Origin: a virus
Length of the DNA: 33,864 bases
Reading direction: 5' to 3' (one strand)
Virus record (IMG/VR): IMGVR_UViG_3300036770_000349
Location: 1 to 33,864 of that record
How positions within the stretch are numbered: the stretch's first letter is position 1; each line of letters opens with the position of its first letter. Positions 1-8,157 of this stretch are shown piece by piece. A model generated the notes under the pieces. The model was not told where the DNA came from and searched no databases. It worked only from the letters and a program-made list of their open reading frames with translations. A program made the translations under genes and the position numbers.

Positions 1-712
1 ACGTGCCAGAAATGAAATCAGGGTTGTTAAGTAATGGCTTTAAGCGAGCAGAAAGACCCAATGCTTTTTCTGCGCTTTGGGCTTTGGTGTAAAGATCGTC
101 AAGTTGCTCCGCAGCCTTTGCTCCAAACGTCTCAGCAAACTTTTTAGCGCTTGGAAGCACTTGAATTTTTGGCGCTCCAGCGGCAGAAATTCGTGTTTTT
201 TGCGCTTCTTGTTCTGGCGGCATTGGCATACGGCCAACGATTTGATCAGCCGTCAACAACAAGCGCTCCTTGGTTTCTGGCGAAAACTCGGCAGGAATTA
301 ATTGTTCTGCGCCGGGGACGCCTTTATAGGCCTCCAACGCTCCACGCCGCCACATGTCGTAAGTAGGCTGATCGTTCACGGCAGCCAACAAATCACGCTG
401 GCGCTTCATTCCAGCAGCCTCAATCTCCGTCATGGTCTTTTGGCGCGTCAAATCAGCATTACGCATTTCGCCCAAGGTCTTAGCAAGCGTTGCTCCCGGC
501 GCACCGAAACGAAGCAGTTGGTTCTGCGCTTCCGGCGATTCTAAATCTGCCGTAGACAAGTAGTTACGCAGTTCAGCCTCTTGGCGAGCAGCCTCTATTT
601 GCGCTGCTTGTTGCTGTTGAGCAAGGCGATTGGCACGGCCAAGTTCCATGCCCTGCACGTATGAGCCAAGGATGTTAACTGGCTCAAGTTGAGTTGCGCC
701 GATGACTGCCAT
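1..712 (-). CDS. Ejection/internal virion-type protein, N-terminal part (runs off window)
   Basis: The reading frame starts at an ATG at 712 with GAGG six bases upstream and stays open for 237 codons to the window edge. The product begins MAVIGATQLEPVNILGSY, is rich in Gln, Ala and Glu, and is predicted helical with a Gln-rich stretch around residues 33-45. There is no signal peptide or membrane segment. It follows the ejection-type gene at 721-1476 by 8 bases, in the place where P22-like phages keep internal proteins injected with the DNA. That role is inferred from position and composition; I do not recognise a named domain. Confidence 0.7.
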   Translation of the reverse strand, partial: MAVIGATQLEPVNILGSYVQGMELGRANRLAQQQQAAQIEAARQEAELRNYLSTADLESPEAQNQLLRFGAPGATLAKTLGEMRNADLTRQKTMTEIEAAGMKRQRDLLAAVNDQPTYDMWRRGALEAYKGVPGAEQLIPAEFSPETKERLLLTADQIVGRMPMPPEQEAQKTRISAAGAPKIQVLPSAKKFAETFGAKAAEQLDDLYTKAQSAEKALGLSARLKPLLNNPDFISGT

Positions 713-720
713 GATTTACC

Positions 721-1476
721 TCAGTACCGTCGTCCGGTAACGGTTACGCCCGGAAGCATCTCGTCTAAAAACTGACCTGAGTATTGCGGCGAACCGCCGA
801 AATAGCCGCCACTGTACATGCCGTACAAACCAGCGCCTTGACCAAGGGCTTGGTTCAAAGCATTAGCCTGACCAAGATAACCAGACGCACGAGCCTGACC
901 GCCGCTCATCATCAAGTTACCGACGTTGGTTCCCATCTGTCCGGCCTGACCAGCAACCTGCTGCGTGGCCGTTTGGCCCGCACCGTACAGGCTGCCAAGT
1001 GCGCCGAGACGGTTGCCCAACTGAGCCTGAGCGCGGTTAAACGCGTTCATGTATTCCTGTGAACCTAATTCTTGCCCAAAGCGCTGTGCGCCTTTAAGCA
1101 TCGAGCCTGACAACAATCCACCGCGAGCGGCAGCAGATCGCTCAAGCGCCTTCTGCCCTTCAGACAAGCGGAACGCATACCCAGGGTCCATCGTTAAATC
1201 TTCTGGTCGGTAGCCGCGAGTCAACATGCCGTAGTCAGCAGCCGTAGCGTCACCGCCGATGCCGAGCAGTCGCATCAGTTCGTTTTGCGAAGTAATGCCA
1301 GCCTGACGGAATGGTTCGGCTAATTCCGTCTGTTTTTGGAATATTTCGCGCTGAACATTAGCGGCCTCTTGTGCCGCTCTTTCTTGCGCGTCAGCCGCTT
1401 TGCTGGCGGCTCTTGAACTCATTGCGCCGCCGACAATGCTGGAGCCTGCTGTGACGGCAACTGCTGGATTAGGCAT
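721..1476 (-). CDS. Probable DNA ejection (internal virion) protein
   Basis: Of 251 residues from the ATG at 1476; the frame extends to a TTG at 1503, but the ATG has a GGGGA-type site and fits better. The start, MPNPAVAVTAGSSIVGG, is hydrophobic and small-residue rich. An Ala/Gln/Glu-rich helical stretch follows, then a Gly/Ala/Gln-rich second half. The stretch around DPGYAFRLSEGQKAL and GGLLSGSMLKG is a signature I know from many podovirus proteins annotated as injection or DNA-transfer proteins. It sits downstream of the fibre genes, as the P22 ejection genes do. The function is inferred from this resemblance. Confidence 0.65.
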   Translation of the reverse strand: MPNPAVAVTAGSSIVGGAMSSRAASKAADAQERAAQEAANVQREIFQKQTELAEPFRQAGITSQNELMRLLGIGGDATAADYGMLTRGYRPEDLTMDPGYAFRLSEGQKALERSAAARGGLLSGSMLKGAQRFGQELGSQEYMNAFNRAQAQLGNRLGALGSLYGAGQTATQQVAGQAGQMGTNVGNLMMSGGQARASGYLGQANALNQALGQGAGLYGMYSGGYFGGSPQYSGQFLDEMLPGVTVTGRRY

Positions 1477-1918
1477 GAGGGAATTCCCCGCGATATGTCG
1501 CAAAACTTTCGCCGTATAGTGCCATTACCGCACCTGCTTTTTCCATAGCAGACTCTCGGCCCTGACACAACAGCACCACTAAAAGAACCAAGTCATAGTA
1601 AGCGGCACGCCAAACGAACGACCGTTCGTCGGCCAAGCCGTTGCGCTCGGCGTCATCCGAAGCCTTCCACTTTAGGATTGCCATTCCCAACGCAGGCAAT
1701 AACTGCCCAGCGTGAGCCATAAAGAAACTGTTTGCAGGCATGTTGACGAGCGCCCGCCACACGGTGTTATCCAACACCTTGCGATCCACGGCATCGCCAT
1801 CGGCTACGTCGTCAAACGTCTGCGTAACGTGCCACAAGTCAATCAACCATGCGGCAGCGTCGGGCGGTATCTCTAGCGCCTTAAAGTTCTCAACCAGCCA
1901 GTATTCGGCGTCAATCAC
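1469..1918 (-). CDS. Conserved phage protein of unknown function
   Basis: A 149-residue, Trp-rich, predicted all-helical protein. The GTG start at 1918 overlaps the stop of the upstream gene as GTGA, so translation is probably coupled. It opens MIDAEYWLVENFKALEIP and contains DLWHVTQTFDDVADGD around residues 27-42, followed by hydrophobic helices. I recall similar proteins at the same place in other podovirus genomes, without a function. It lies between a beta-rich structural protein and the ejection-type protein, so a virion or assembly role is possible. Confidence 0.75.
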   Translation of the reverse strand: MIDAEYWLVENFKALEIPPDAAAWLIDLWHVTQTFDDVADGDAVDRKVLDNTVWRALVNMPANSFFMAHAGQLLPALGMAILKWKASDDAERNGLADERSFVWRAAYYDLVLLVVLLCQGRESAMEKAGAVMALYGESFATYRGEFPHA

Positions 1919-2250
1919 GAGATTTCTCGGCCCGACACGTACATGTTAATAGCCGAGGCAGTTCCGGCAATGGTTGAGATAAATCCGCTAGGCGGAATGA
2001 CATGTCCAACCAGTTCGGGGAAGGTATACGTTTCGGACGGCAACAGCGTCTTGATCTTAACGATCAAGTTGTTGTTGCTCGTAGCCGTAGCCACCGGCAC
2101 CAAATTGACCGAAATCGTTGCTGCCGATGCCGAATAGTTCGTAGCCGTGAACTTGTCGATAATTGCCGTCACGTTGGTAGCCGTGTACTGCGTCGTTTGG
2201 CTGCTTTCCACAGTCTTCGGAAGAACCAATGCTTTTGCTGCAACTGCCAT
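1915..2250 (-). CDS. Small beta-sandwich structural protein
   Basis: 111 residues from the ATG at 2250, which has GAGG six bases upstream; a TTG at 2262 is less likely. It is Thr/Ser/Val-rich with alternating hydrophobic residues (ISVNLVPVATA, SETYTFPELVGHVI), predicted to be beta strands. No Cys or signal peptide. It sits between the glycine-rich fibre protein and a small helical protein in the distal tail/fibre block. Similar short beta proteins recur in podovirus tail-fibre regions; a fibre, capping or decoration role is inferred. Confidence 0.7.
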   Translation of the reverse strand: MAVAAKALVLPKTVESSQTTQYTATNVTAIIDKFTATNYSASAATISVNLVPVATATSNNNLIVKIKTLLPSETYTFPELVGHVIPPSGFISTIAGTASAINMYVSGREIS

Positions 2251-2258
2251 AAAGCGCC

Positions 2259-2867
2259 TCAATACGTCCAGTAAAAACAGATTTGCCCACGAGCGCCGCG
2301 AGCGCCGATGTCGTCTTGGCCGCCCGCACCGCCGCCGCCCGGCGCAGTGCCCGCCTGTCCAGAGTCTACGCCACCTTGACCGCCGCCTTCGGCCTGACCA
2401 CCGGCATCGCCGCCAATTTCTCCCACGCCCGAAAATCCATCTTCCGATCCAGCGTCGCCGCCTGTTGCCACCCCTCCGGTGCCGCCAAGTCCAGAAGATT
2501 GGCCCCCGCCACCGCCGCCAGCGGTCAGCGAAACGGCGCCCGTGATTGTTGAGGGGTTGCCGTTAGCGCCATTGTTGTTGCCGTAAGTAGTCAGTGCAGT
2601 AACGCCGCCCACGGTATATGTAAACTGCGTGACGCCGCCGGTAACAGCCATTGTCTTAACAACATACGCGCCACCACCCCCACCGCCACCAAACCCGCCA
2701 ATATTAGAGCCACCCGCTCCACCGCCGCCCCACATTTTAATGGTAACGCCAGTCGCCCCAGATGGAGCGGTAATTGTGTCAGTACCGGAGATGTAGCACG
2801 TTGAGGTGCCTCCACCGCCGCCACCTTGGGCGCCAGCCAACCAAAGAAGAATATCTACGCCTGACAT
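2259..2867 (-). CDS. Glycine-rich tail fibre/adhesin-type protein
   Basis: 202 residues from the ATG at 2867, which shares an A with the upstream stop (TAATG). After a short start (MSGVDILLWLAGAQ) come Gly runs of up to seven, a beta segment including TITAPSGATGVTIKMWG, and a C-terminal half that is mostly Gly with Ala, Asp and Gln. This is the glycine-rich domain seen in many phage fibre tips, where Gly-rich stretches can pack as polyglycine-II helices in receptor-binding adhesins. Receptor binding here is inferred from composition and the position just after a fibre gene. Confidence 0.7.
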   Translation of the reverse strand: MSGVDILLWLAGAQGGGGGGTSTCYISGTDTITAPSGATGVTIKMWGGGGAGGSNIGGFGGGGGGGAYVVKTMAVTGGVTQFTYTVGGVTALTTYGNNNGANGNPSTITGAVSLTAGGGGGGQSSGLGGTGGVATGGDAGSEDGFSGVGEIGGDAGGQAEGGGQGGVDSGQAGTAPGGGGAGGQDDIGARGARGQICFYWTY

Positions 2868-3667
2868 TAGGTAATGCCTACACCGCTGATATACCAATCA
2901 GTTGAGCCAGTTTTAACTAGCACTGCCATTGCATTTTGCGCCAAAGTGCGCGTACCCGTTGAGGTGCTGTTCGCTAATTTCAATGTATCAGTTGTAATAG
3001 CGACCGAAAGCGATGTTGCGTTGGCATTAATAATTCCCATAATCGTGCCAACTGGGAACGCTGTCGCGCTATTAGCCGGGATTGTTAGCGTTAGGCTGGT
3101 TCCGTCCATGTAAATATGTTTACCGGCATCGCATAACTTTAATTCATAATTTGCCGCTTGGCTGTTTTGCGGACAGTCTCTATATCCAATAATATGATTA
3201 ACATTCGGCGTACAGTTATCGGGAACCTTGGGCTCGCCAGTAAATATTGGATTGTTAATTGGGGCAAACTTGGCATCTGCCTCAGTCTCGCTATAAGCAT
3301 CAGTAATTCCGTAGCCAGCCAAAGTTGTTGGGGTATTGGTAATATACGACCAATCAATCCCCGATACCGAAGCGTCAATAATTGCTACGATATTATCGTA
3401 AGAGCCAATAAGTACGCCCGCTGAAGTCCTAACGACAAACTTGTACGCATACCCTTCTGTCAACCAAATCTCCGCAGGCGTGCGGCCAGCCGAGTCCAGC
3501 ACAATTGGATTGGCGTTAGCGGTGCCGCCTGTATTGTCTGTGTAGGTTGCGCGAGGGGTTGTTGTTCCGGCGTCATACGCATAGACAAGACCGCCTGAGA
3601 GCGGATCACCGTTGTTGTCGAAGAACTGTGCGCCAGCGCCAGCAAAGGCTGAAAGATTAACGGTCAT
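2867..3667 (-). CDS. Tail fibre protein
   Basis: 266 residues. The N-terminus (MTVNLSAFAGAGAQFFDNNG, then LVYAYDAGTTTPRATYTD and IVLDSAGRTPAEIWL) is the virion-attachment domain common to many podovirus fibres and tailspikes. The middle carries TPTTLAGYGITDAY, the short repeat found in lambda-Stf-like and T4-like fibres. The C-terminal third is a beta-rich module ending in DWYISGVGIT. At this length it has no room for a catalytic beta-helix, so it is more likely a short fibre or an adaptor for the glycine-rich protein encoded next. The ATGA overlap with the upstream gene suggests coupling. Confidence 0.8.
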   Translation of the reverse strand: MTVNLSAFAGAGAQFFDNNGDPLSGGLVYAYDAGTTTPRATYTDNTGGTANANPIVLDSAGRTPAEIWLTEGYAYKFVVRTSAGVLIGSYDNIVAIIDASVSGIDWSYITNTPTTLAGYGITDAYSETEADAKFAPINNPIFTGEPKVPDNCTPNVNHIIGYRDCPQNSQAANYELKLCDAGKHIYMDGTSLTLTIPANSATAFPVGTIMGIINANATSLSVAITTDTLKLANSTSTGTRTLAQNAMAVLVKTGSTDWYISGVGIT

Positions 3668-4368
3668 ATATTCACCTGATTAACGGTAAGAATGACTGAT
3701 GGGGTGGCTGGGTGGGGCGAAGTTGCGGCAAAGTACTGCAACTGCACATCAATAGTGTCTACCGACCACATCAATTCAAAATAGTCGCCATTAGACATTT
3801 CAACAAAAAAGTTTGCTGCCGTAAAAATTTCCGCGTCGTTACCCTTAATACGAACACGGGAATTTGAATCGGAAATGTCTACGCCGTTTTTTCTGCCCCA
3901 AACATTTGCCGAGCCATCTCCACCCGATGTTTTGTCGAATTGGATAGAAAAGGCAAAATTGTATAGTCCGGGGCGATTGCAAAAGATTTGTGAAGTTGTT
4001 GAACCGCGACGAACGCCGCGAGCATAGGCGGTATTCGTAAATGTCACCGCATACGCCGTATTGATAACCGCTGCTGTCTGCGTCGTAGTGTCATAGAACA
4101 TGCCGTAATCGGCAGGCACAATTTGCTGCGGAGGCGGCAAAACTTGCAGGGCTTGAATCTGGGACTGAATGTCCGCTAATTCAGACTGCGTTTGTGTTAG
4201 CGCATCAGGCTGAATCTCAATGTCGTTCAGCGTTGATTGATTAGTGCCCGAGCCCGTTAAGACAAACAAATTGTTAAAAAAACGAAACCACTCACGGGAC
4301 ACCAGCCCCGTGCGCTCGTCTATCAGCGGCACGCGAGGTGCCGGTATGCGGGTAATGTTACTAGGCAT
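3664..4368 (-). CDS. Tail protein with coiled coil and C1q-like C-terminus
   Basis: 234 residues. The start (IPAPRVPLIDERTGLVSREW, then FRFFNNLFVLTGSG) is a phage tail signature I recognise. Residues about 45-75 form a Gln/Leu coiled coil suited to trimerisation. The C-terminal 150 residues look like a C1q/TNF-type jelly roll (GLYNFAFSIQFDKTSGG, IFTAANFFVEMSNGDYF, LMWSVDTIDVQL). It directly follows the gp10-like gene, where P22 carries its tail-needle gene, so it may be a needle or a fibre. The jelly-roll assignment is by eye. Confidence 0.7.
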   Translation of the reverse strand: MPSNITRIPAPRVPLIDERTGLVSREWFRFFNNLFVLTGSGTNQSTLNDIEIQPDALTQTQSELADIQSQIQALQVLPPPQQIVPADYGMFYDTTTQTAAVINTAYAVTFTNTAYARGVRRGSTTSQIFCNRPGLYNFAFSIQFDKTSGGDGSANVWGRKNGVDISDSNSRVRIKGNDAEIFTAANFFVEMSNGDYFELMWSVDTIDVQLQYFAATSPHPATPSVILTVNQVNI

Positions 4369-5791
4369 TAGTTCCCGATACCGTTAGTTCTGCGCCCATG
4401 ATGGCGATCTTTACCGGGTCAGTGCCAGAGAGTTCATACACGCGGTCACGCAGTTTAAGCGTCATGCCCAAACGTCGATAAAACACACGGAAGAAATACT
4501 GACCAATTTTGCCTATCGTTGCTTGATGGTAATTTGACCACGTATGGCCGCCATCGTCTGACCAACGCAACATAATCTCAGGATCATTGCCTTGACCAAG
4601 GTTTAGGCCAACTCCTGATTCCATATCAATCTGAAGCGCATGGTGGGCAGTGCGCTTGAGGTTATTTTGCCCTGTCGGCAACGCACGCCACGACCGTAGC
4701 CACTTCTGCACAGCGCCATTGTCTGCGTACTCATCTAAACTAAACGTATAGACGTTGCCGTTCTCAAAGTCACCGACAGTCGGCTTATCAAGGAAGTTGG
4801 TTTGGCAGTTAGAGCGATGACGCTTGAAGTTGCCATTCTCAAACCCGGCACGCTCATGCCACGAGTTTGTAGAAGCGTCATATACCCAAGTTGCGTTAGC
4901 CGATGGGAAAATCAGCACATAAAACGTATGGCCGTCCTGCTGATACGTATAGGCTAGCGCATCGGTTGGGTCGGCGTAATTCTGAATAGCGTATTCAATG
5001 GCATGGGTCGAAATACGCACGCCTTGGTAGCCTTCGGCTCGATATACGATGCCGGTGCCACGGGCGTCCGCTCCTAGCCAAAACACGCTGTTATCCATCT
5101 TGGCAACAGAGTACGGAGCGATACAGCCAATTTCGTTGTATGCGCCTTGAATACGCGCTAACGGGAAATCAATCTCGCCAGCGTTGTACCAGACCTCTAC
5201 CGAGTTCTCGCCAAACAACCACACTTCGCGGTGGTCAACGATAACAGCAACCACATCGTCAGGCGCACCTTCGGCACTGGCAAAGTCCAGCGGATCAATA
5301 GACGCGCCGTCAAATAGGCTCGTAATCCAAATTCGCTGACTGTTAGGTTCGTTAAAGACGAAGTATCCATCCAGATACCCAACCGTCACCGCACCCGGAA
5401 AGTCAGGGTCAGTGATCTGAGCAAACGCCAGCGTGTCAAAGTCGTATAAATAGCCGTCTGGATTGCAGGCAATAAATAACTGCGTGCCGTTGTCAGCCAT
5501 CGACACCGGGCCGCTGCCCGTCACATCGCCTATCTTGGTAACGGCTAAGGCACTAGTGACTTTGTAGAACTCGCTACCCGAGATGACATACAAAATGTCG
5601 TTGTGCGTGTATAAGCCACGGATAGGGCCGCTGCCGACCGTTACCAAAAACTTGAGGCCGGGGCAGCGCTGAAGGTAAGCGGGTTCCTTGCCGCCTTCTG
5701 GGATGATTTCTGGATACAGATTGACCATTCGATTGGCAGCCGCGTTCGGACTGCGAATCAAATACGCTGATCCCAGAATCGGCGTCTTCAT
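4361..5791 (-). CDS. Packaged DNA stabilisation protein (P22 gp10-like)
   Basis: 476 residues, close to P22 gp10 (472). The N-terminus MKTPILGSAYLIRSPNAAAN, followed by RMVNLYPEIIPEGGKEPAYL and QRCPGLKFLVTVG, is diagnostic of the Phage_stabilise family (PF11134). Repeated beta motifs follow (GLYTHNDILYVISG, SMADNGTQLFIACN), as in a beta-propeller-like hub. In P22, gp10 docks on gp4, plugs the portal channel after packaging and carries the needle. Its order after the gp4-like gene with a TAATG overlap matches P22. Confidence 0.9.
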   Translation of the reverse strand: MKTPILGSAYLIRSPNAAANRMVNLYPEIIPEGGKEPAYLQRCPGLKFLVTVGSGPIRGLYTHNDILYVISGSEFYKVTSALAVTKIGDVTGSGPVSMADNGTQLFIACNPDGYLYDFDTLAFAQITDPDFPGAVTVGYLDGYFVFNEPNSQRIWITSLFDGASIDPLDFASAEGAPDDVVAVIVDHREVWLFGENSVEVWYNAGEIDFPLARIQGAYNEIGCIAPYSVAKMDNSVFWLGADARGTGIVYRAEGYQGVRISTHAIEYAIQNYADPTDALAYTYQQDGHTFYVLIFPSANATWVYDASTNSWHERAGFENGNFKRHRSNCQTNFLDKPTVGDFENGNVYTFSLDEYADNGAVQKWLRSWRALPTGQNNLKRTAHHALQIDMESGVGLNLGQGNDPEIMLRWSDDGGHTWSNYHQATIGKIGQYFFRVFYRRLGMTLKLRDRVYELSGTDPVKIAIMGAELTVSGTNA

Positions 5792-6504
5792 TAGTAGTTG
5801 CCAGTAAAGACATTAAAGCGCGGACGATTAACGATCAGCGAGGCTGGCATCGTCATTAGGTCATCCGGGTTGTTAATGCGCTTCAGGTCACGCTTGCTGT
5901 ACATGGCAATGCGCCGCACCTGCGGAGACGGCTCAACGCCAAACTCAGGGGCAATCTCACAGGCCAAGTTATATCGGAACGCACGCAGATAACCCGGCGG
6001 GAACGCCAAGGCCGTTGCTAGCGTGGCAGGTTGGGTTAGCGGCTCAACCGACACAAAGTGGAACTCCAGTACCCGAGTGGGAACTGGATAGATATAAATC
6101 TCCACATTGGGATATGTCATATTGACCCACATATACTGCGGGTACGTAGACGTTACCGTTTTAACCGCAATCGCGTTGTATTGCTGATTGTTTAAAAACT
6201 GTATCCCATAGGATACATTGGTGGACGCATCACGGAAGTAAGTAGCGTCGTCCATCAAAATGGGGCGTTGGGCGACAAACGTGCCGCTTGGCCCCATCGT
6301 GATGTTTCGCACGTTGGGCTGCCAGTTATAGACCTGATCTTGGGTGGAATATACAGCCAAACGCTCCGTACTCCATGAGTCAAGCATCTGGTTTAAGGCA
6401 GTCAGCGCGTCTTGCGACACCGCAGCAGACGGGGTTTCCCCTTCAGCCAAAACACCCAACAAGCGCAATGCGCCGTTGATTTGGTCGGCGGCAGTCGTAG
6501 ACAT
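5791..6504 (-). CDS. Head-to-tail adaptor (P22 gp4-like)
   Basis: 237 residues, longer than P22 gp4 (166). The N-terminal helical part (DQINGALRLLGVLAEGETPS, ALTALNQMLDSWSTERL) is the conserved phage adaptor signature. A beta-containing middle follows, then FPPGYLRAFRYNLACEIAPE with conserved helical residues. Gp4-type proteins assemble as a ring under the portal and receive gp10. The gene is directly upstream of the gp10-like gene, as expected. P22 gp4 also has muramidase activity; I cannot identify matching catalytic residues here. Confidence 0.85.
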   Translation of the reverse strand: MSTTAADQINGALRLLGVLAEGETPSAAVSQDALTALNQMLDSWSTERLAVYSTQDQVYNWQPNVRNITMGPSGTFVAQRPILMDDATYFRDASTNVSYGIQFLNNQQYNAIAVKTVTSTYPQYMWVNMTYPNVEIYIYPVPTRVLEFHFVSVEPLTQPATLATALAFPPGYLRAFRYNLACEIAPEFGVEPSPQVRRIAMYSKRDLKRINNPDDLMTMPASLIVNRPRFNVFTGNY

Positions 6505-6514
6505 GGATTACTCC

Positions 6515-6700
6515 TTACGCCGATTCTTTACGGCGTCTCTTGACAGGGAGATTATTAACTGCTTCACCCTCAACTTCAACCGATTCCTGAGGCTCCTTGG
6601 GGTCGAACTCTTCCCACCCCCACTGCATGTCCTCAGCGGCCTCTGCGCGGCTTATAGCGACTTTAGTACCGTATTTCTCGTGTCTCAGGTAGATATTCAC
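6515..6700 (-). CDS. Small acidic hypothetical protein
   Basis: 61 residues from a GTG at 6700 that has an ideal AAGGAG six bases upstream and overlaps the preceding stop (GTGA). A longer TTG start at 6718 would place that ribosome site inside the coding region. The product starts with NIYLRHEKYGTKVA and is acidic in the middle (WGWEEFDPKEPQE), with a basic tail (VKRRRKESA). No family recognised. It lies between the glycosyltransferase-like gene and the gp4-like adaptor. Confidence 0.65.
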   Translation of the reverse strand: MNIYLRHEKYGTKVAISRAEAAEDMQWGWEEFDPKEPQESVEVEGEAVNNLPVKRRRKESA

Positions 6701-7365
6701 ATTCGGCTCCTTAACCAATTACCAAGGTGTCCCTGAAACGTCTTGTAGCCGACATGGCCCATCTTAATTTCAGGGTCTATCCAGACCTTGCCACCCATGT
6801 CCGTCCAGCGACGGCAAAAGGCGTAATCTTCGCCCATTTTGTGTTTACCAATTCGGTAATCGGCAAACAAAGCCCACGCCTTCTTATTAGGCGCGTTTTC
6901 GACGAAAAACTCGGTGTTGGGGTACTGCTCAACCATTTTTTCTAACTGAGAGCGAGATACCTTCATAAACCCTGCTGGAACCCCGTCAACTTCCAGCAAT
7001 CCCGTTGCCGGATCGGCGTGCAGTTCGGGCTTGTCTTGCCACTTCACGCAGTAGTTGATAGGGTCTTTGCGCTGCGGGTAAATGCCCGCAACCATGTCCA
7101 CAGGGTAGTCAATTAGTTTCAGAAGCGCCCCTTCCTCCCAGCATACGTCTGAGTCAATAAAGACCAGCGTATCGGCCTCTGAGGCAAGAAATTGGGCAAC
7201 AATTAACGCTCTGGCGTCAGCAATTAGCGCGTTTCCGCACTCGTCATGCAACGACCAGACATCCCCTCTGGCTTGCAAAGCCAGCAGGTCTGTAAACAAA
7301 GAACGCATGGTTCCAAGGTGAATAGTTCCGGTGTAGGCCGGTATGGCAACCATGACATGTTTCAT
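6697..7365 (-). CDS. Glycosyltransferase-like protein, GT-A type
   Basis: 222 residues starting MKHVMVAIPAYTG, the first strand of a GT-A fold. A metal/nucleotide-sugar DxD motif follows hydrophobic strand residues (LVFIDSDVCW, D71-S72-D73), with EEGALLKLI after it. Further on, VAGIYPQRK and the acidic GEDYAFCRRW fit the acceptor side and catalytic base of this superfamily. It would transfer a sugar from a nucleotide sugar; the target is unknown (virion protein, DNA or host surface). It overlaps the methyltransferase stop as ATGA, so the two are probably co-translated. Confidence 0.75.
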   Translation of the reverse strand: MKHVMVAIPAYTGTIHLGTMRSLFTDLLALQARGDVWSLHDECGNALIADARALIVAQFLASEADTLVFIDSDVCWEEGALLKLIDYPVDMVAGIYPQRKDPINYCVKWQDKPELHADPATGLLEVDGVPAGFMKVSRSQLEKMVEQYPNTEFFVENAPNKKAWALFADYRIGKHKMGEDYAFCRRWTDMGGKVWIDPEIKMGHVGYKTFQGHLGNWLRSRM

Positions 7366-7877
7366 GCAATCCTCGATGGCTTGACGGCTTGTAAAGCAAA
7401 TTCTAGCACGTCGCCATTTTCGTGAAGATGAATGATGTCAAAATCTGCTTTATAAATGGACCGGAAGTCCGACATTGCCGTTTTGCCCACTTGGCTGTAC
7501 TGCGGCTGGGACAAAAATACAAAAGACTCTTTGGGAATGACTCGGGTATGCGACGGGTCACCCCATGCCCAAACGCTCGTCGGCAACGGAACCGTGCCGA
7601 AGAACACTCCAGCAGGTTTCAGTACGCGCCAGAAATCTGACCATTGGGCAAAGAAGAACTTGTAGTCGCCCTGCGTTCCGCAATGCTCCAGCACCTCATA
7701 GGCGTGGATTTCGTCAGCAGAGTCGTCGGGAAACGGTAACGGCAGATTGATGTCATGGACGACATCTGGGTTGTGCCGTGGTTCTAGGTCGATTGCGACG
7801 AGGCCGGTCCATTCGGACCGGCCCCGCTGGTGTAACTTCTTGACGCGGCTAGAACCGCAGCCAAGCAATAACTCCAT
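7362..7877 (-). CDS. Class I SAM-dependent methyltransferase
   Basis: 171 residues. Motif I is LLLGCGSSRVKK (residues 3-14), the acidic ribose-binding end of strand 2 is AIDLEP (D30), and the Methyltransf_11-type stretch DEIHAYEVLEH follows at 55-65. There is no (N/D)PP(Y/F) or PCQ motif, so a DNA base methylase is unlikely; a small-molecule, sugar or protein target fits better. The start overlaps the stop of the head-protein gene (TAATG). A strong hairpin lies inside its first 80 bases. Paired with the glycosyltransferase gene, it may make or modify one glycan. Confidence 0.8.
   Translation of the reverse strand: MELLLGCGSSRVKKLHQRGRSEWTGLVAIDLEPRHNPDVVHDINLPLPFPDDSADEIHAYEVLEHCGTQGDYKFFFAQWSDFWRVLKPAGVFFGTVPLPTSVWAWGDPSHTRVIPKESFVFLSQPQYSQVGKTAMSDFRSIYKADFDIIHLHENGDVLEFALQAVKPSRIA
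7802..7823 (-). other. Perfect 9-bp hairpin inside the methyltransferase gene
   Basis: GGCCGGTCC (7802-7810), loop ATTC, then GGACCGGCC (7815-7823). On the coding (minus) strand the stem-loop starts about 55 bases after the methyltransferase start codon. No T-run follows, so it is not an intrinsic terminator. It could pause ribosomes or polymerase, or mark an RNA processing site separating high head-gene expression from what follows. Confidence 0.5.
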
Positions 7878-8131
7878 TAAGCAATCAGCCCCACGTCCTG
7901 GAGACGCGAGATGATTGAGTTCACCGCAACAGCGATGTCAGTCGCCGTCGGGGTGGTCGCAAGAGTCGTCACGGCAGCGCCCTGATCAACAGGGGTAGCA
8001 CCGTAAAAACCCACGAGGGCCGTAGAAACGCCGCCGAACTGCACCGGCACACCAGCGCGACCCACATTGAGGGTTTCGCCGCTGTTGCCGTCGCCGACCT
8101 GCTGCCCATCACCAACTTTAGGAAGAGCCAT
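7877..8131 (-). CDS. Small head/decoration-type protein, paralogue A
   Basis: 84 residues. The last 44 (GFYGATPVDQGAAVTTL to LQDVGLIA) are nearly identical to those of the gene just upstream at 8158-8376. The N-terminal 40 (MALPKVGDGQQVGDGNSGET) differ. The GFYG.TPV.Q motif with a C-terminal helix ending in SRLQ..GLI recalls phage head-fibre or decoration proteins (phi29-type head fibre N-terminus); this link is from memory. It lies just downstream of the coat gene, consistent with a capsid accessory protein. Confidence 0.75.
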   Translation of the reverse strand: MALPKVGDGQQVGDGNSGETLNVGRAGVPVQFGGVSTALVGFYGATPVDQGAAVTTLATTPTATDIAVAVNSIISRLQDVGLIA

Positions 8132-8157
8132 TTTCTATTTACTCCTTGATCCGATGT

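Noticed and set aside
1469-1918. FDDVADGD resembles the DDxxD motif of isoprenoid synthases.
   Set aside because: The protein has only 149 residues, lacks a second metal motif, and sits among virion genes; the match is likely by chance.
2259-2867. Gly-rich run as a DNA repeat or assembly artefact.
   Set aside because: The frame is intact, codons vary, and Gly-rich domains are normal in phage fibre tips.
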